Positions 36,622 through 45,177 are shown, counted from the stretch's first letter. The stretch is DNA of 64,000 nt from Paenibacillus sp. KS-LC4 (GCF_036894955.1 NZ_CP145905.1:2064501-2128500), one strand, 5' to 3'. Notes: generated by a model not told the origin, from the sequence alone. Numbers and translations are program-made.

Positions 36622-38124
36622 ATGAGACAAAACAAAAGCTTGCTGCTGCTCGCGGTGCTGCTTTCATTCTCGCTGCTGCTTGGGGCATGCAGCTCAAACG
36701 GCGGGGCAAAAGAAACGAGTGCCACGGCGGGCAGCGGCAGCAGCGGAGGCAATACGGCAAAAGATGAAACGGTGGAGCTGAGCTGGTATACAATCGGAAC
36801 CCCGCAAAAGGATGTCAACCGCGTTATGGAGGAGGTCAGCAAATATACAGCCGAGAAAATTGGCGTAACGATTAAAATGACCCAAATTGATTGGGGCGAT
36901 TATACGCAAAAAATGCAAATCGCTACCTCCTCAGGAACGCCTATGGACATCATGTTTACTTCTTCATGGGCATTCGATTACGTGCAAAATGCCCGTAAAG
37001 GAGCCTTTTACGTAATGGATGATTTACTGAAGGAGCAGGGCAAAGGCATTATGGATACGCTTGATCCGGCCTTTCTTGAAGGCTCCAAGGTAGATGGCCA
37101 CAACTACGGTATTCCAGCGAAAAAAGAGCTTCCGGCGCTTGAAGTTTGGCGCTTTAACAAAACCCTGCTGGATAAACACCATTTGAGCATGGAGGGCATC
37201 TATACGCTGGAAAGCATAGAGCCGCTGCTGAAAACGATTAAAGACAGCGAGCCGGATATTACGCCATTCGCCATCACGAAGGATTATATGCCCGTGCTGC
37301 CGTACGACTATTTGATCTCCAACCTGCCCATGGTCGTAAGCTTGGATAAAGGCGACTATAAAGTGGTAAACGTGCTGGAGACGCCGGAGCTTAAGGCAGC
37401 GCTGGATACGATGCACAGCTATTACAAGAAGGGCTACGTTTCGCCAGAGGCGGCAACGACCAATGGGCTGGACGATACGCAAAAATCCGGCAAATGGTTT
37501 CTTGACCGCGCAGCGACGACGCCTTTTGCCGACAATTTGTGGAGTGCAAGCTATGGATATCCTGTGGTGTCAACACCAGCCAGCGAATCAATGATTTTCA
37601 ACTGGTCGGTTATGGGCTCGTTGCAGGCGATTTCGGCTAATTCAGAGCATCCAGAAAAGGCGATGGAGTTTCTGAACCTGTTGAATACCGATCCGGTATT
37701 GCGCAATATGATTGATTCCGGCATCGAAAACGTCCATTACAAGAAAACGGCTGACAATGCGATGGAAAACCTGGAAGAGTCGAAAAATTATGATATGCCG
37801 ACCTTCTCGCTTGGCAATGTAACGCTGACGTATCTCAATACGGGCGATCCTGAGAACAAATGGGATGAATACAAGGTGTTCAATGAAGCGGGGAAAGTAG
37901 CTCCAACGCTTGGCTTCAACTTTGACTCCACAAGCGTCACGACCGAGCTTGCATCAATCCAGAACGTCAAAGGCGAGTTCTGGTCGGCGCTAATGACGGG
38001 CACGGTTGATCCGAATGAATATTTGCCGAAGGCGATTGAGAAGTTTAAAGCAGCAGGCTTGGATAAAGTTATTGCGGAGGCACAAGCTCAGCTTGATGCG
38101 TGGAGAGCGGCGAATCCTAAATAA
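36622..38124 (+). CDS. Sugar ABC transporter substrate-binding lipoprotein, LplA type
   Basis: Extracellular solute-binding protein (500 aa) with lipobox LLGAC (lipidated C23), a low-complexity S/G/A linker and a family 1 binding fold (VELSWYTIGTPQKDVNRVME, TSSWAFDYVQNA; DUF3502-like C-terminus ending LDAWRAANPK). ATG at 36622 has GGGAGG 8 bases upstream. It heads an operon with two LplB/YtcP-type permeases, separated from them by an internal terminator. Cargo is unknown; N-glycan-derived or mannan-derived oligosaccharides are plausible from the neighbours. Confidence 0.93.
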   Translation: MRQNKSLLLLAVLLSFSLLLGACSSNGGAKETSATAGSGSSGGNTAKDETVELSWYTIGTPQKDVNRVMEEVSKYTAEKIGVTIKMTQIDWGDYTQKMQIATSSGTPMDIMFTSSWAFDYVQNARKGAFYVMDDLLKEQGKGIMDTLDPAFLEGSKVDGHNYGIPAKKELPALEVWRFNKTLLDKHHLSMEGIYTLESIEPLLKTIKDSEPDITPFAITKDYMPVLPYDYLISNLPMVVSLDKGDYKVVNVLETPELKAALDTMHSYYKKGYVSPEAATTNGLDDTQKSGKWFLDRAATTPFADNLWSASYGYPVVSTPASESMIFNWSVMGSLQAISANSEHPEKAMEFLNLLNTDPVLRNMIDSGIENVHYKKTADNAMENLEESKNYDMPTFSLGNVTLTYLNTGDPENKWDEYKVFNEAGKVAPTLGFNFDSTSVTTELASIQNVKGEFWSALMTGTVDPNEYLPKAIEKFKAAGLDKVIAEAQAQLDAWRAANPK

Positions 38125-38136
38125 TCCGTGAACAAG

Positions 38137-38170
38137 GAGAGGCGAATTTTCGGATTTGCCTCTCTTTTTT
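38137..38170 (+). terminator. Intra-operon terminator between binding protein and permeases
   Basis: GAGAGGC and GCCTCTC form the stem (38137-38163), followed by TTTTTT. Partial readthrough here would give the usual excess of binding protein over permeases. Confidence 0.8.
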
Positions 38171-38219
38171 ATAACGAGAATGGTCATTGAGAAGTGGTCC
38201 GCTTAAGGAGATGAACGAC

Positions 38220-39179
38220 ATGAACGTCAAGAGCTTCAAGAACGTCAAGCTGAAAATGTTTTTACGGGATATCCTGCGCAATCGGGCGATGCTCCTCATG
38301 GTGCTGCCGGGCGCCCTCTGGTTTTTCATTTTTTCCTACCTGCCGATGGCGGGAACGATCATTTCCTTTAAGCAGTACAGATACAGCAAGGATGGCTTTT
38401 TTGCCAGCATTATGGACAGCAAGTGGGTGGGCCTGGACAACTTTAAATTTCTGTTTAGCACCTCGGATGCTTATATTATTACGCGCAATACGGTGCTGTA
38501 TAATGCGGCATTTATTATTTTAGGACTTATCTTGGCTGTTGCGATGGCGATTATTTTGGTCGAGTTGAAAAATAGGCGGCTGAGCAAGCTTTTTCAAACC
38601 GCGATGTTTATGCCTTATTTTTTATCCTGGGTCATTGTCGGCTATTTTGTATTCAGCTTCCTCAGCTTTGATAAAGGGCTGATGAATAAAACGCTCGAAT
38701 GGATGGGCATGGAGCGAATCAATTGGTATTCGGAGCCTTCCAAGTGGCCATTTATTCTCGTATTGGTCAACCTGTGGAAAGGCGTTGGCTATAGCAGCGT
38801 CGTGTATTTGGCGGCTATTATGGGAATTGACCGCTCGCTTTATGAGGCCGCGATGATTGACGGTGCAGGCAAATGGAAGCAGATTACGAATATTACGATT
38901 CCGCTGCTCGCTCCGGTCATTTCCATTATGACGCTGCTGGCTGTCGGAAAAATCTTTTATGCAGACTTTGGACTCTTTTATCAGGTGCCAAGGGATTCGG
39001 GGCTGCTGTATTCGATGACCAACGTCATTGATACGTATGTATTCCGGGGCTTGAAGGTGAACGGCGAAATCGGCATGAGCACGGCTGCCGGGCTTTATCA
39101 GTCCTTTGTCGGCTTTCTGCTTGTCATACTGTCGAACTACATCGTCAGAAGAAAAAATAAGGATAATGCCTTGTTTTAA
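38220..39179 (+). CDS. ABC transporter permease, LplB type
   Basis: Membrane subunit (319 aa) with about six hydrophobic segments (first about 25-45) and an EAA loop reading SLYEAAMIDGAGKWKQITNI. ATG at 38220 is chosen because AAGGAG lies 9 bases upstream; in-frame TTG at 38187 and ATG at 38211 have worse spacing. The next permease follows after 18 bp. Confidence 0.92.
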   Translation: MNVKSFKNVKLKMFLRDILRNRAMLLMVLPGALWFFIFSYLPMAGTIISFKQYRYSKDGFFASIMDSKWVGLDNFKFLFSTSDAYIITRNTVLYNAAFIILGLILAVAMAIILVELKNRRLSKLFQTAMFMPYFLSWVIVGYFVFSFLSFDKGLMNKTLEWMGMERINWYSEPSKWPFILVLVNLWKGVGYSSVVYLAAIMGIDRSLYEAAMIDGAGKWKQITNITIPLLAPVISIMTLLAVGKIFYADFGLFYQVPRDSGLLYSMTNVIDTYVFRGLKVNGEIGMSTAAGLYQSFVGFLLVILSNYIVRRKNKDNALF

Positions 39180-39197
39180 ACGAAGGAGGAGCTTGTC

Positions 39198-40109
39198 GTG
39201 CCCGTAAAAAAACCAAGGCGATTCGATCAAATTTCACCTGCTGCCAACTTTCTCCTGAGTCTGCTGACAGGTGTTATTGCGATGGCTTGTATCTTTCCCT
39301 TTCTATTCGTGGTCATCATTTCATTCACGAATGAAAAATCACTCGCCTCGAACGGCTACCGCATTATTCCGAAGGAATGGAGTTTGGAGGCGTACCATTA
39401 TATATTTCGGACAGGCGAGGCGCTGCTGCGCTCGTATGGCGTTACGATTTTTGTAACGGTCGTCGGTACGCTATTGAGCCTTGTCATCATTACGCTTTAT
39501 GCATACGCTATTTCCCAGAGAAGCTTTAAATATCGTCGTTTATTCAGCTTTTTTGCGATTTTTACGATGCTGTTCAACGGTGGCATGGTGCCTACCTTCA
39601 TCGTCGTTACGCAGCTGCTGAATATGAAGGATACGATATGGGCGCTCATTATGCCGATGCTCGTCAATGCGTTTTATATTCTCATTATGCGAACGTTTTT
39701 CAGTACGATGGTGCCAACCGCCATTATTGAATCGGGAAAAATAGACGGGGCAAGCGAGCTGCAAACGTTTATTCGGCTTGTGCTGCCGCTGTCGCTTCCC
39801 GGCATTGCTACAATCGGCCTGTTTAATACGCTGGGCTATTGGAATGACTGGTTTAATGCCCTTTTGTATATTGATTCGCCCAATCTGGTGCCGCTGCAAT
39901 CCATGCTGATGCGAATTGAAACGAGTATGCAGTTTATTATGCAAAATTCGACCAATGCGGCGATCAGCACCAGCATATTACAGAATATGCCGCAGGATAC
40001 GTCGCGAATGGCAATGGTCGTGTTGGCGACGGGACCGATCGTGCTGGCTTATCCTTTTTTCCAGCGTTATTTCGTTCAAGGGCTGACGATTGGAGCAGTG
40101 AAGGAATAA
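39198..40109 (+). CDS. ABC transporter permease, LplC/YtcP type
   Basis: Second membrane subunit (303 aa) with about six hydrophobic segments; the EAA loop reads AIIESGKIDGASELQTFIRL (the usual EA is altered to ES in this subgroup) and the end is FFQRYFVQGLTIGAVKE. GTG start at 39198 has AAGGAGGA 8 bases upstream. It is the last gene of the importer operon; no ATPase is encoded. Confidence 0.92.
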   Translation: MPVKKPRRFDQISPAANFLLSLLTGVIAMACIFPFLFVVIISFTNEKSLASNGYRIIPKEWSLEAYHYIFRTGEALLRSYGVTIFVTVVGTLLSLVIITLYAYAISQRSFKYRRLFSFFAIFTMLFNGGMVPTFIVVTQLLNMKDTIWALIMPMLVNAFYILIMRTFFSTMVPTAIIESGKIDGASELQTFIRLVLPLSLPGIATIGLFNTLGYWNDWFNALLYIDSPNLVPLQSMLMRIETSMQFIMQNSTNAAISTSILQNMPQDTSRMAMVVLATGPIVLAYPFFQRYFVQGLTIGAVKE

Positions 40110-40182
40110 AAGGCGGTGAAAAAAACGCAGCAATATGAAAAGGTTGAGCTGTAGAAGCGTCAGCATTCGCTTTTACTTAGGC

Positions 40183-40220
40183 TTGCAATGATTTTCACGT
40201 TCCGCTATACTGTCTATAAT
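40183..40220 (+). promoter_or_regulatory. Overlapping promoters of tyrS leader
   Basis: TTGCAA (40183-40188), 17 bp, TATACT (40206-40211) and TTTTCA (40192-40197), 17 bp, TATAAT (40215-40220) overlap just before the T-box leader. Either could be used. Confidence 0.6.
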
Positions 40221-40225
40221 CTAAT

Positions 40226-40480
40226 ACATGTTATACGTTGATAGAGCGCAGTAGCAGCTTTGTCCCTGTTGCAGAAAGTCAGGGGTTGATGAGACCTGAC
40301 ACATACAAGGGCTGTGAATTACACTCTGGAGTATCTTGGGTAATGCCAAGCGGCAGGGCGAACGTTATTTCGCTTAAAAGCGGTATGATCAGTTGTTTGC
40401 AGACTGTTCGTGCAAGTTGGGTGGTACCACGGTTATTCAATCGTCCCTATGTCTCTAGTAGACAAGGGGCGATTTTTTGT
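40226..40480 (+). promoter_or_regulatory. T-box leader controlling tyrS
   Basis: A roughly 250-nt leader contains the T-box core TGGTACCAC (40422-40430) just before an intrinsic terminator whose stem (ATCGTCCC at 40440 with GGGGCGAT ending near 40473) is followed by TTTTT. The core would pair with a competing antiterminator when uncharged tRNA binds. A TAC tyrosine codon at 40320-40322 within GTGAATTACACT is the likely specifier; TAC at 40304-40306 is an alternative. This matches the downstream tyrosyl-tRNA synthetase. Confidence 0.92.
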
Positions 40481-40590
40481 TGCCCAAGGTGAAACGACCG
40501 ACAGTCCTCTTGCGGCGCGGCGCGTTTCAGTCCGAGCTCATTAACGTACAACATGACCACTATTATTGAATGGAAAAGGGGTTGTTTGCT

Positions 40591-41850
40591 TTGAATATTA
40601 TGGATGAGCTTGAATGGCGCGATGCCATTAACCAGCAGACGGATGCGGAGGGACTTCGCGAGCTGACGAATACGAAGGCTGTGTCGCTGTACTGCGGCGT
40701 TGACCCGACTGGCGACAGCATGCATATCGGCCACTTGATTCCGTTTATGATGCTGAAACGTTTTCAACTCGCGGGCCATCGTCCCGTTATTCTCATTGGC
40801 GGAGCGACCGGAACGATCGGCGATCCAAGCGGACGCCAGACCGAGCGCTCGCTGCAAACGCTGGAGCAGGTGCAGGCCAATGTTGATGCATTAAGTGCCC
40901 AGCTGAGAAAGCTTTTTATGACCGACGGCGACAATGAGGTGCGCATGGTCAACAACTACGACTGGACGCACAAAATCAATGTCATTGAATTTTTGCGCGA
41001 CTTCGGTAAAAACTTCAGCATCAATACGATGCTGGCGAAGGACGTCGTATCGAGCAGACTCGATAGCGGCATTTCGTTCACCGAGTTTTCGTACCAAATT
41101 TTGCAGTCGCTCGACTACCTGCACCTGTTCCAGAACGAGGATGTGCAGCTGCAAATCGGCGGCTCCGATCAATGGGGCAACATTACGAGCGGCCTTGATC
41201 TGATTCGGAAAAAGGAAGGCGCGGAGGCGAAAGCGTTCGGCCTGACGATTCCGCTCATGCTGAAAGCCGACGGCACGAAATTCGGCAAAACGGCGGGCGG
41301 CGCGATTTGGCTTGATCCAAGCAAAACGACGCCATTCGAGTTTTACCAGTTCTGGGCGAATACCGATGACCGCGATGTCGTGAAATACTTGAAATTTTTC
41401 ACATTCCTGAGCAAAGCGGAAATTGAAGCGCTTGAGGAGAAGGTGCAGACCGAGCCTCATAAACGTGAAGCGCAGAAGGCTCTGGCAGAGGAAATGACGA
41501 AATTTGTGCATAGCGAAGAGCTGCTGGAGCAGGCGAAGCGCATTACAGCGGCATTGTTCAGCGGCGACATTCGCTCGCTGACAGCGGACGAAATTGAGCA
41601 GGGCTTTAAAGAAATGCCGACCTTCACAGCGGACAGAGAGCCGAAAAACATCGTCGACTGGCTCGTCGAGCTCGGCATTGAGCCTTCCAAGCGTCAGGCG
41701 CGCGAGGATATTACGAAGGGTGCCATCTCCATGAACGGCGAGAAGGTGACGGAGCTCGAATTTACCGTTACAGCGGAGCATGCCATTGGCGGACGGTTCA
41801 TCATTATCCGTAAAGGCAAAAAAAACTACAGCCTGGTAAAATTGGGCTAG
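40591..41850 (+). CDS. tyrS: Tyrosyl-tRNA synthetase
   Basis: Class I aminoacyl-tRNA synthetase (419 aa) that charges tRNA-Tyr. The HIGH motif is at 45-48 (DSMHIGHLIP), the KMSKS-equivalent is KFGKT at 230-234, and a C-terminal S4 RNA-binding domain (about 350-419; KRQAREDITKGAISMNGEKV) is present. TTG at 40591 is chosen because AAAAGGGG lies 9 bases upstream; ATG at 40600 is 18 bases away and an ATG at 40570 precedes the site. Expression is controlled by the upstream T-box. Confidence 0.96.
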   Translation: MNIMDELEWRDAINQQTDAEGLRELTNTKAVSLYCGVDPTGDSMHIGHLIPFMMLKRFQLAGHRPVILIGGATGTIGDPSGRQTERSLQTLEQVQANVDALSAQLRKLFMTDGDNEVRMVNNYDWTHKINVIEFLRDFGKNFSINTMLAKDVVSSRLDSGISFTEFSYQILQSLDYLHLFQNEDVQLQIGGSDQWGNITSGLDLIRKKEGAEAKAFGLTIPLMLKADGTKFGKTAGGAIWLDPSKTTPFEFYQFWANTDDRDVVKYLKFFTFLSKAEIEALEEKVQTEPHKREAQKALAEEMTKFVHSEELLEQAKRITAALFSGDIRSLTADEIEQGFKEMPTFTADREPKNIVDWLVELGIEPSKRQAREDITKGAISMNGEKVTELEFTVTAEHAIGGRFIIIRKGKKNYSLVKLG

Positions 41851-41893
41851 AGCATTTAGCGTGAAGCAAGCAGCAAGCAGCATGACTTCTTTT

Positions 41894-42073
41894 GCGGACT
41901 GACGATCCGCTATTTTAAGCATATTGTTGATTTCGACGGTTGAGCGGACAGGAAAGCCGCTATCCATGCGATTTTTGTGCAAAAATGGGGCATTCGCAGC
42001 CAATAGCTGCTTCTGAGTCCGCGAAACTTTCCATCGAGCGTTGATTGCAGAGAATAGCGGCGTTTCAGTCCGC
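41894..42073. repeat. Cluster of four 21-bp dispersed repeats
   Basis: Copies of the GCGGAC-N7-CCGCTATT unit occur at 41894-41914 (+), 41944-41964 (+), 42002-42022 (inverted, one weak end) and 42053-42073 (inverted), in the gap between the tyrS and HIT genes. The outer copies face each other and could form a hairpin. No other gene is seen in 41851-42165. Confidence 0.75.
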
Positions 42074-42120
42074 GAAAAGTTCGAATAGAGGCCGTTGCCC
42101 AGCTAAACAGAGTCGGTGTA

Positions 42121-42163
42121 AAAATAGCCAAACAGCATAAGGAAGCTGTTTGGCTATTTTTTT
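42121..42163. terminator. Bidirectional terminator between tyrS and HIT gene
   Basis: ATAGCCAAACAGC and GCTGTTTGGCTAT form a 13-bp perfect stem flanked by AAAA and TTTTTTT, suitable for the convergent genes on both sides. Confidence 0.92.
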
Positions 42164-42165
42164 AA

Positions 42166-42597
42166 CTATTTAATAGGAGTTCCATGCTGGAAGGCATTGG
42201 CCGCCAAGCTGGGCCTGCGATTATCCTCTTTACCCAAAAAGCTGCGCAAATCCTTGCCTGCCAGCGGCTCGTCGGCAAATCTCGGTATGATATGCAAATG
42301 AGAATGAAACAGATGCTGTCCTGCTGCGCCTTGCGTATTCCACTGCAAATTATAGCCATCTGGCTGATGCAGCTCATCTAAATGCGCCTTCACCTTATGT
42401 ACAAGCTGATAAGTATCGGCCCACTCCTGCTCCGTCAGCTCAAAAACATTTTCACGGTGCTGCCGCGGTACAATCAAACCGGAGCCAATTAAAATGTCCT
42501 GAGGCATTTGGTAAAAGATGCAGCTTTCATTGCTTAATATAGCTCGCTGCCGCGCCTCTAGCTCTGGCCTGCAAAATACGCATGAATCGTGATTCAT
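42166..42597 (-). CDS. HIT-family nucleotide-binding protein
   Basis: Small cytoplasmic histidine-triad protein (143 aa), probably a nucleotide phosphoramidase or hydrolase. The triad HSHLH (H98, H100, H102) lies in QHLFHSHLHIIPR, and CVFC near the N-terminus (C6, C9) recalls the zinc site of some members. AAAGGAG lies upstream; the start is ATG at 42597 or TTG at 42600, which has slightly better spacing. It ends at the terminator shared with tyrS. Confidence 0.92.
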   Translation of the reverse strand: MNHDSCVFCRPELEARQRAILSNESCIFYQMPQDILIGSGLIVPRQHRENVFELTEQEWADTYQLVHKVKAHLDELHQPDGYNLQWNTQGAAGQHLFHSHLHIIPRFADEPLAGKDLRSFLGKEDNRRPSLAANAFQHGTPIK

Positions 42598-42830
42598 CAA
42601 TGGAATCGCTCCTTTGGAGGATAGAATGATAAGGCGATGGCTGATCGTGCGAACAGCTCTATTTTACCAAAAGCTAGCCTATCTAGGTAATGAAATTGAA
42701 AGCTATAGGAGTTGTGATAGGCGGTAATAGATTTCAATATCTTGCTCTTTCATTCTCTTAGCCTCACAACTTTGGCCACTTGAGGTATAGTAAGGATAAG
42801 ACGAGATGAATGGAATAGCGGGGGATAGAA

Positions 42831-43526
42831 ATGGCACAAACGATACGGGAAGAGCTGTTATTGCGGGCAGAGGCAGACTATCAAAAGTTTGCTGCGTCAT
42901 TGATACCGAATATTAGCAATGTAATGGGTGTTCGGCTGCCGGCGCTGCGTAAGCTTGCGGCAGAAATTGCGAAGGGGGACTGGCGCTCCTATTTGGCGGA
43001 GGCGGACGATGAATTTTTCGAGGAAGTCATGCTGCAAGGCATGGTTATTGGCCTCGTGAAGACGGATATGGAGGAGCTTCAGCGCTATATCGCCGATTTT
43101 GTGCCGAAAATTGATAATTGGTCGGTCTGCGATAGCTTTTGTGCGGGGCTGAAGGTGACCAAAAAACATTCGCAGGAAATATGGGATTTTATTCAGCCGT
43201 ATTTTGCATCGGAGCAGGAATATGATTTGCGTTTTGCCGCGGTTATGCTGCTTCATTTTTATGTGAATGAGGAATATATTGAGCGGGTGCTTCAGCGGCT
43301 TGATCAGATTGATCATCCTGCCTATTATGTGAAAATGGCGGTGGCATGGGCGGTATCCATCTGCTACATCAAGCAACCGGAACCGACGATGGTCTATTTG
43401 AAAAATAATGCGCTCGATACGTTCACGTATAACAAAGCGCTGCAAAAAATAACCGAATCGTACCGCATCGATCCGGATACGAAAGCGATGATCCGCAGCA
43501 TGAAGCGGAAAGTTGTGAAAAGCTAA
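42831..43526 (+). CDS. DNA alkylation repair protein, AlkD-like
   Basis: A 231-aa all-helical HEAT-like repeat protein of the AlkD/DNA alkylation repair family (VRLPALRKLAAEIAKGDW; FEEVMLQGMVIGLVK; NWSVCDSFCAGLK; YYVKMAVAWAVSICYIK). Relatives excise N3- and N7-alkylated bases without base flipping. The gene ends KVVKS. A decayed partial copy lies at 44870-45102. The radical SAM gene follows 84 bp downstream. Confidence 0.9.
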   Translation: MAQTIREELLLRAEADYQKFAASLIPNISNVMGVRLPALRKLAAEIAKGDWRSYLAEADDEFFEEVMLQGMVIGLVKTDMEELQRYIADFVPKIDNWSVCDSFCAGLKVTKKHSQEIWDFIQPYFASEQEYDLRFAAVMLLHFYVNEEYIERVLQRLDQIDHPAYYVKMAVAWAVSICYIKQPEPTMVYLKNNALDTFTYNKALQKITESYRIDPDTKAMIRSMKRKVVKS

Positions 43527-43610
43527 TCAGGCAAGGCTGATTGAAGCAGAATAAGTATAGCAGATGGCAAACAGCGCATGCCTATGTTGTGGAAAGCTGG
43601 AGGGGGCACG

Positions 43611-44429
43611 ATGAAAAATGAGCTTTTATACAAGCAGCCGAAGACGCTGCTTAATAAAGGGACCGGCTTTCTGTCAGGCTACAGTCATTCGCTGAATCCT
43701 TATACGGGCTGCGCTTTTGCTTGCTCCTATTGCTATGTGCGCGGCATGCCGGTGTCCATCTTTCGTGGACAGGAGTGGGGAAGCTGGGTTGATGTCAAGC
43801 TTGGCGCCGCCGAGCTGCTTAAGAAGGAGCTGCGGAAAGCGAAGGCGAAGGGGCCTGTGACGATTTTTATGTCCTCCAGCACGGACCCGTATCAGCCAGC
43901 CGAATATAAGGAGCAGGTGACGCGCTCCTTGCTGGAGGCAATGGCGGAGGAGCCGCCGGATTTTTTGCTTGTTCAGACGAGAAGCCCCTTGGTTACTCGC
44001 GATATCGACTTGCTGCTGCGGCTGGGAAGCCGGGTGCGGGTCAGTATGACGGTGGAGACGGATTTGGAGGCAATCCGCAAGCATTTTTCACCGATGGCTC
44101 CGCCCATTCAAGCTCGATTGAAAGCTTTGCGGTTACTGAAAGTAGCGGGAGTGCCGACGCAGGCGGCGGTTGCGCCATTGCTGCCGAGCAGCGAGACGTT
44201 TGCGGGCAAGCTTGCCATGCTCGTGAATCGGGTGTGCATAGACGATTATTTTATGGGGGATGGAAGCGGCGGTAAACGGACTAAGCGACTTGGGCTGGAG
44301 GCACTATATGCGCAGCTAGGAGCTGAGAAATGGTATGAGCCTTCGGCTTACGAGATGGTTTATCGGCAGTTCCGTGAGGTTTTTGCGGAGGAGCAGCTGT
44401 TTATAAGTCAGGCGGGGTTTGAGCCTTGA
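43611..44429 (+). CDS. Radical SAM protein, SPL/Rv2578c-like
   Basis: A 272-aa iron-sulfur enzyme with radical SAM cluster C34-x3-C38-x2-C41 (GCAFACSYCYVRG) and downstream FMSSSTDPYQPAE and LVQTRSPLVTRDID motifs seen in the group related to spore photoproduct lyase. ATG at 43611 has GGAGGGGG 4 bases upstream. It is next to a DNA alkylation repair-like gene, which might point to a nucleic-acid substrate, but the actual reaction is unknown. Confidence 0.87.
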   Translation: MKNELLYKQPKTLLNKGTGFLSGYSHSLNPYTGCAFACSYCYVRGMPVSIFRGQEWGSWVDVKLGAAELLKKELRKAKAKGPVTIFMSSSTDPYQPAEYKEQVTRSLLEAMAEEPPDFLLVQTRSPLVTRDIDLLLRLGSRVRVSMTVETDLEAIRKHFSPMAPPIQARLKALRLLKVAGVPTQAAVAPLLPSSETFAGKLAMLVNRVCIDDYFMGDGSGGKRTKRLGLEALYAQLGAEKWYEPSAYEMVYRQFREVFAEEQLFISQAGFEP

Positions 44430-44496
44430 GCGGACGACTAGATTTTTATAGGAAATGATTGTAAGTGGTGGGTTTGGATGCTAGGATAATAGAGAA

Positions 44497-44677
44497 GTGT
44501 CGCGCGAACGTTAAGCTCCCATGAAAACCTTGGGAGTTTCGCACATTGCGCCAGATAAGGGGAAACTCGGATTTTCATTTTCTTGAGTGCTAGGAAACGC
44601 AGTTGAATGTAGAGGTTCGCGGAAATGTTCCATTTCCCCCTTGCTGCGCAAGGCTTCACGAGATGGGATATGTCGCT
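44497..44677 (+). other. Probable relic of a type I-C CRISPR leader
   Basis: This gene-free stretch begins with an imperfect inverted pair (CGCGCGAAC, AAGCTCCCATGAAAACC, TGGGAGTTTCGCAC) like that commonly seen between cas2 and the first repeat of type I-C arrays. It is followed by AT-rich DNA ending directly at two CRISPR-like repeats. Recognition is from memory of the family pattern. No cas gene is in the window. Confidence 0.5.
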
Positions 44678-44753
44678 GTCGCTCGCCGTGAGAGAGCGTG
44701 GATTGAAACACGAGATATGCTGTCGCTCTCCGTGCGAGAGTGTGAATTTTGAT
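44678..44753 (+). CRISPR. Two decayed type I-C-like CRISPR repeats
   Basis: A 32-bp unit at 44678-44709 starts GTCGCTCGCCGTGAG and ends AGCGTGGATTGAAAC, the classic type I-C form with its internal stem (CTC/GAG). A second 32-bp unit at 44722-44753 starts GTCGCTCTCCGTGCG and matches at 24 of 32 positions with a degenerate end. Only 12 bp separate them, far below a normal spacer, so this is an orphan remnant, not a working array. Confidence 0.6.
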
Positions 44754-44796
44754 CAAAAGCTTTAGAGATATGGCGTTATTTAGATCCCTGTAATCA

Positions 44797-44830
44797 AAAA
44801 CGGTTGTCGAGCACCCTCGACAGCCGTTTT
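44797..44830. terminator. Intergenic terminator hairpin
   Basis: AAAACGGTTGTCGAG and CTCGACAGCCGTTTT form a stem of about 15 bp (one G-T) with a 4-base loop. It lies just past the CRISPR relic. Confidence 0.8.
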
Positions 44831-44869
44831 CACATTTAGGCTTCAATATAGGAAGGAGTCGTTTCTCTG

Positions 44870-45102
44870 GTTTCGCCGTCGCTGATTCCGGCTATCAGGC
44901 GATGAAAGGGGCTCGGCTGTCGGAGCTGCGCAAGCTTGCAGCGGAAATGGCGAGGAGCGACTGGTTCGCTAATTTGGCAGCTGCAGACGATGTATTTTTC
45001 GAGGAGGTCATGCTGTAAGGCATTGTCTTTGGCCTCGTGAAGGCGGATATGGAGGAGCTTCAGCGCTGCATTGCCGATTTTGTGCCGAAAATCACCATAT
45101 AG
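44870..45102 (+). pseudogene. Decayed partial copy of the AlkD-like gene
   Basis: The DNA reads ARLSELRKLAAEMARSDW, DDVFFEEVML, stop, GIVFGLVKADMEELQRCIAD and FVPKI, matching residues about 22-95 of the intact gene at 42831. A TAA at 45016-45018 replaces the CAA glutamine codon, and the reading frame shifts near 44900. It ends abruptly at TAG 45100-45102. A duplicated fragment that has lost function. Confidence 0.9.
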
Positions 45103-45122
45103 CCCATTCATAAGCCTACTGC

Positions 45123-45128
45123 TATAAT
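45123..45128 (+). promoter_or_regulatory. Candidate -10 box of third kinase operon
   Basis: TATAAT is a perfect -10 hexamer; no good -35 is visible. Transcription from about 45135 would exclude an ATG at 45127 as start of the kinase and favour a start at 45160 or 45178. Confidence 0.4.
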
Positions 45129-45177
45129 GAAAATGCATTTGAGTGTACAACGAGATTTTATGAGCGGCGGTGGACAA

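Noticed and set aside
40891..42003. Long minus-strand open frame opposite tyrS
   Set aside because: It mirrors the codon pattern of tyrS, lacks a ribosome binding site and has a composition (rich in R, H, L, F) typical of antisense frames in GC-balanced genes.
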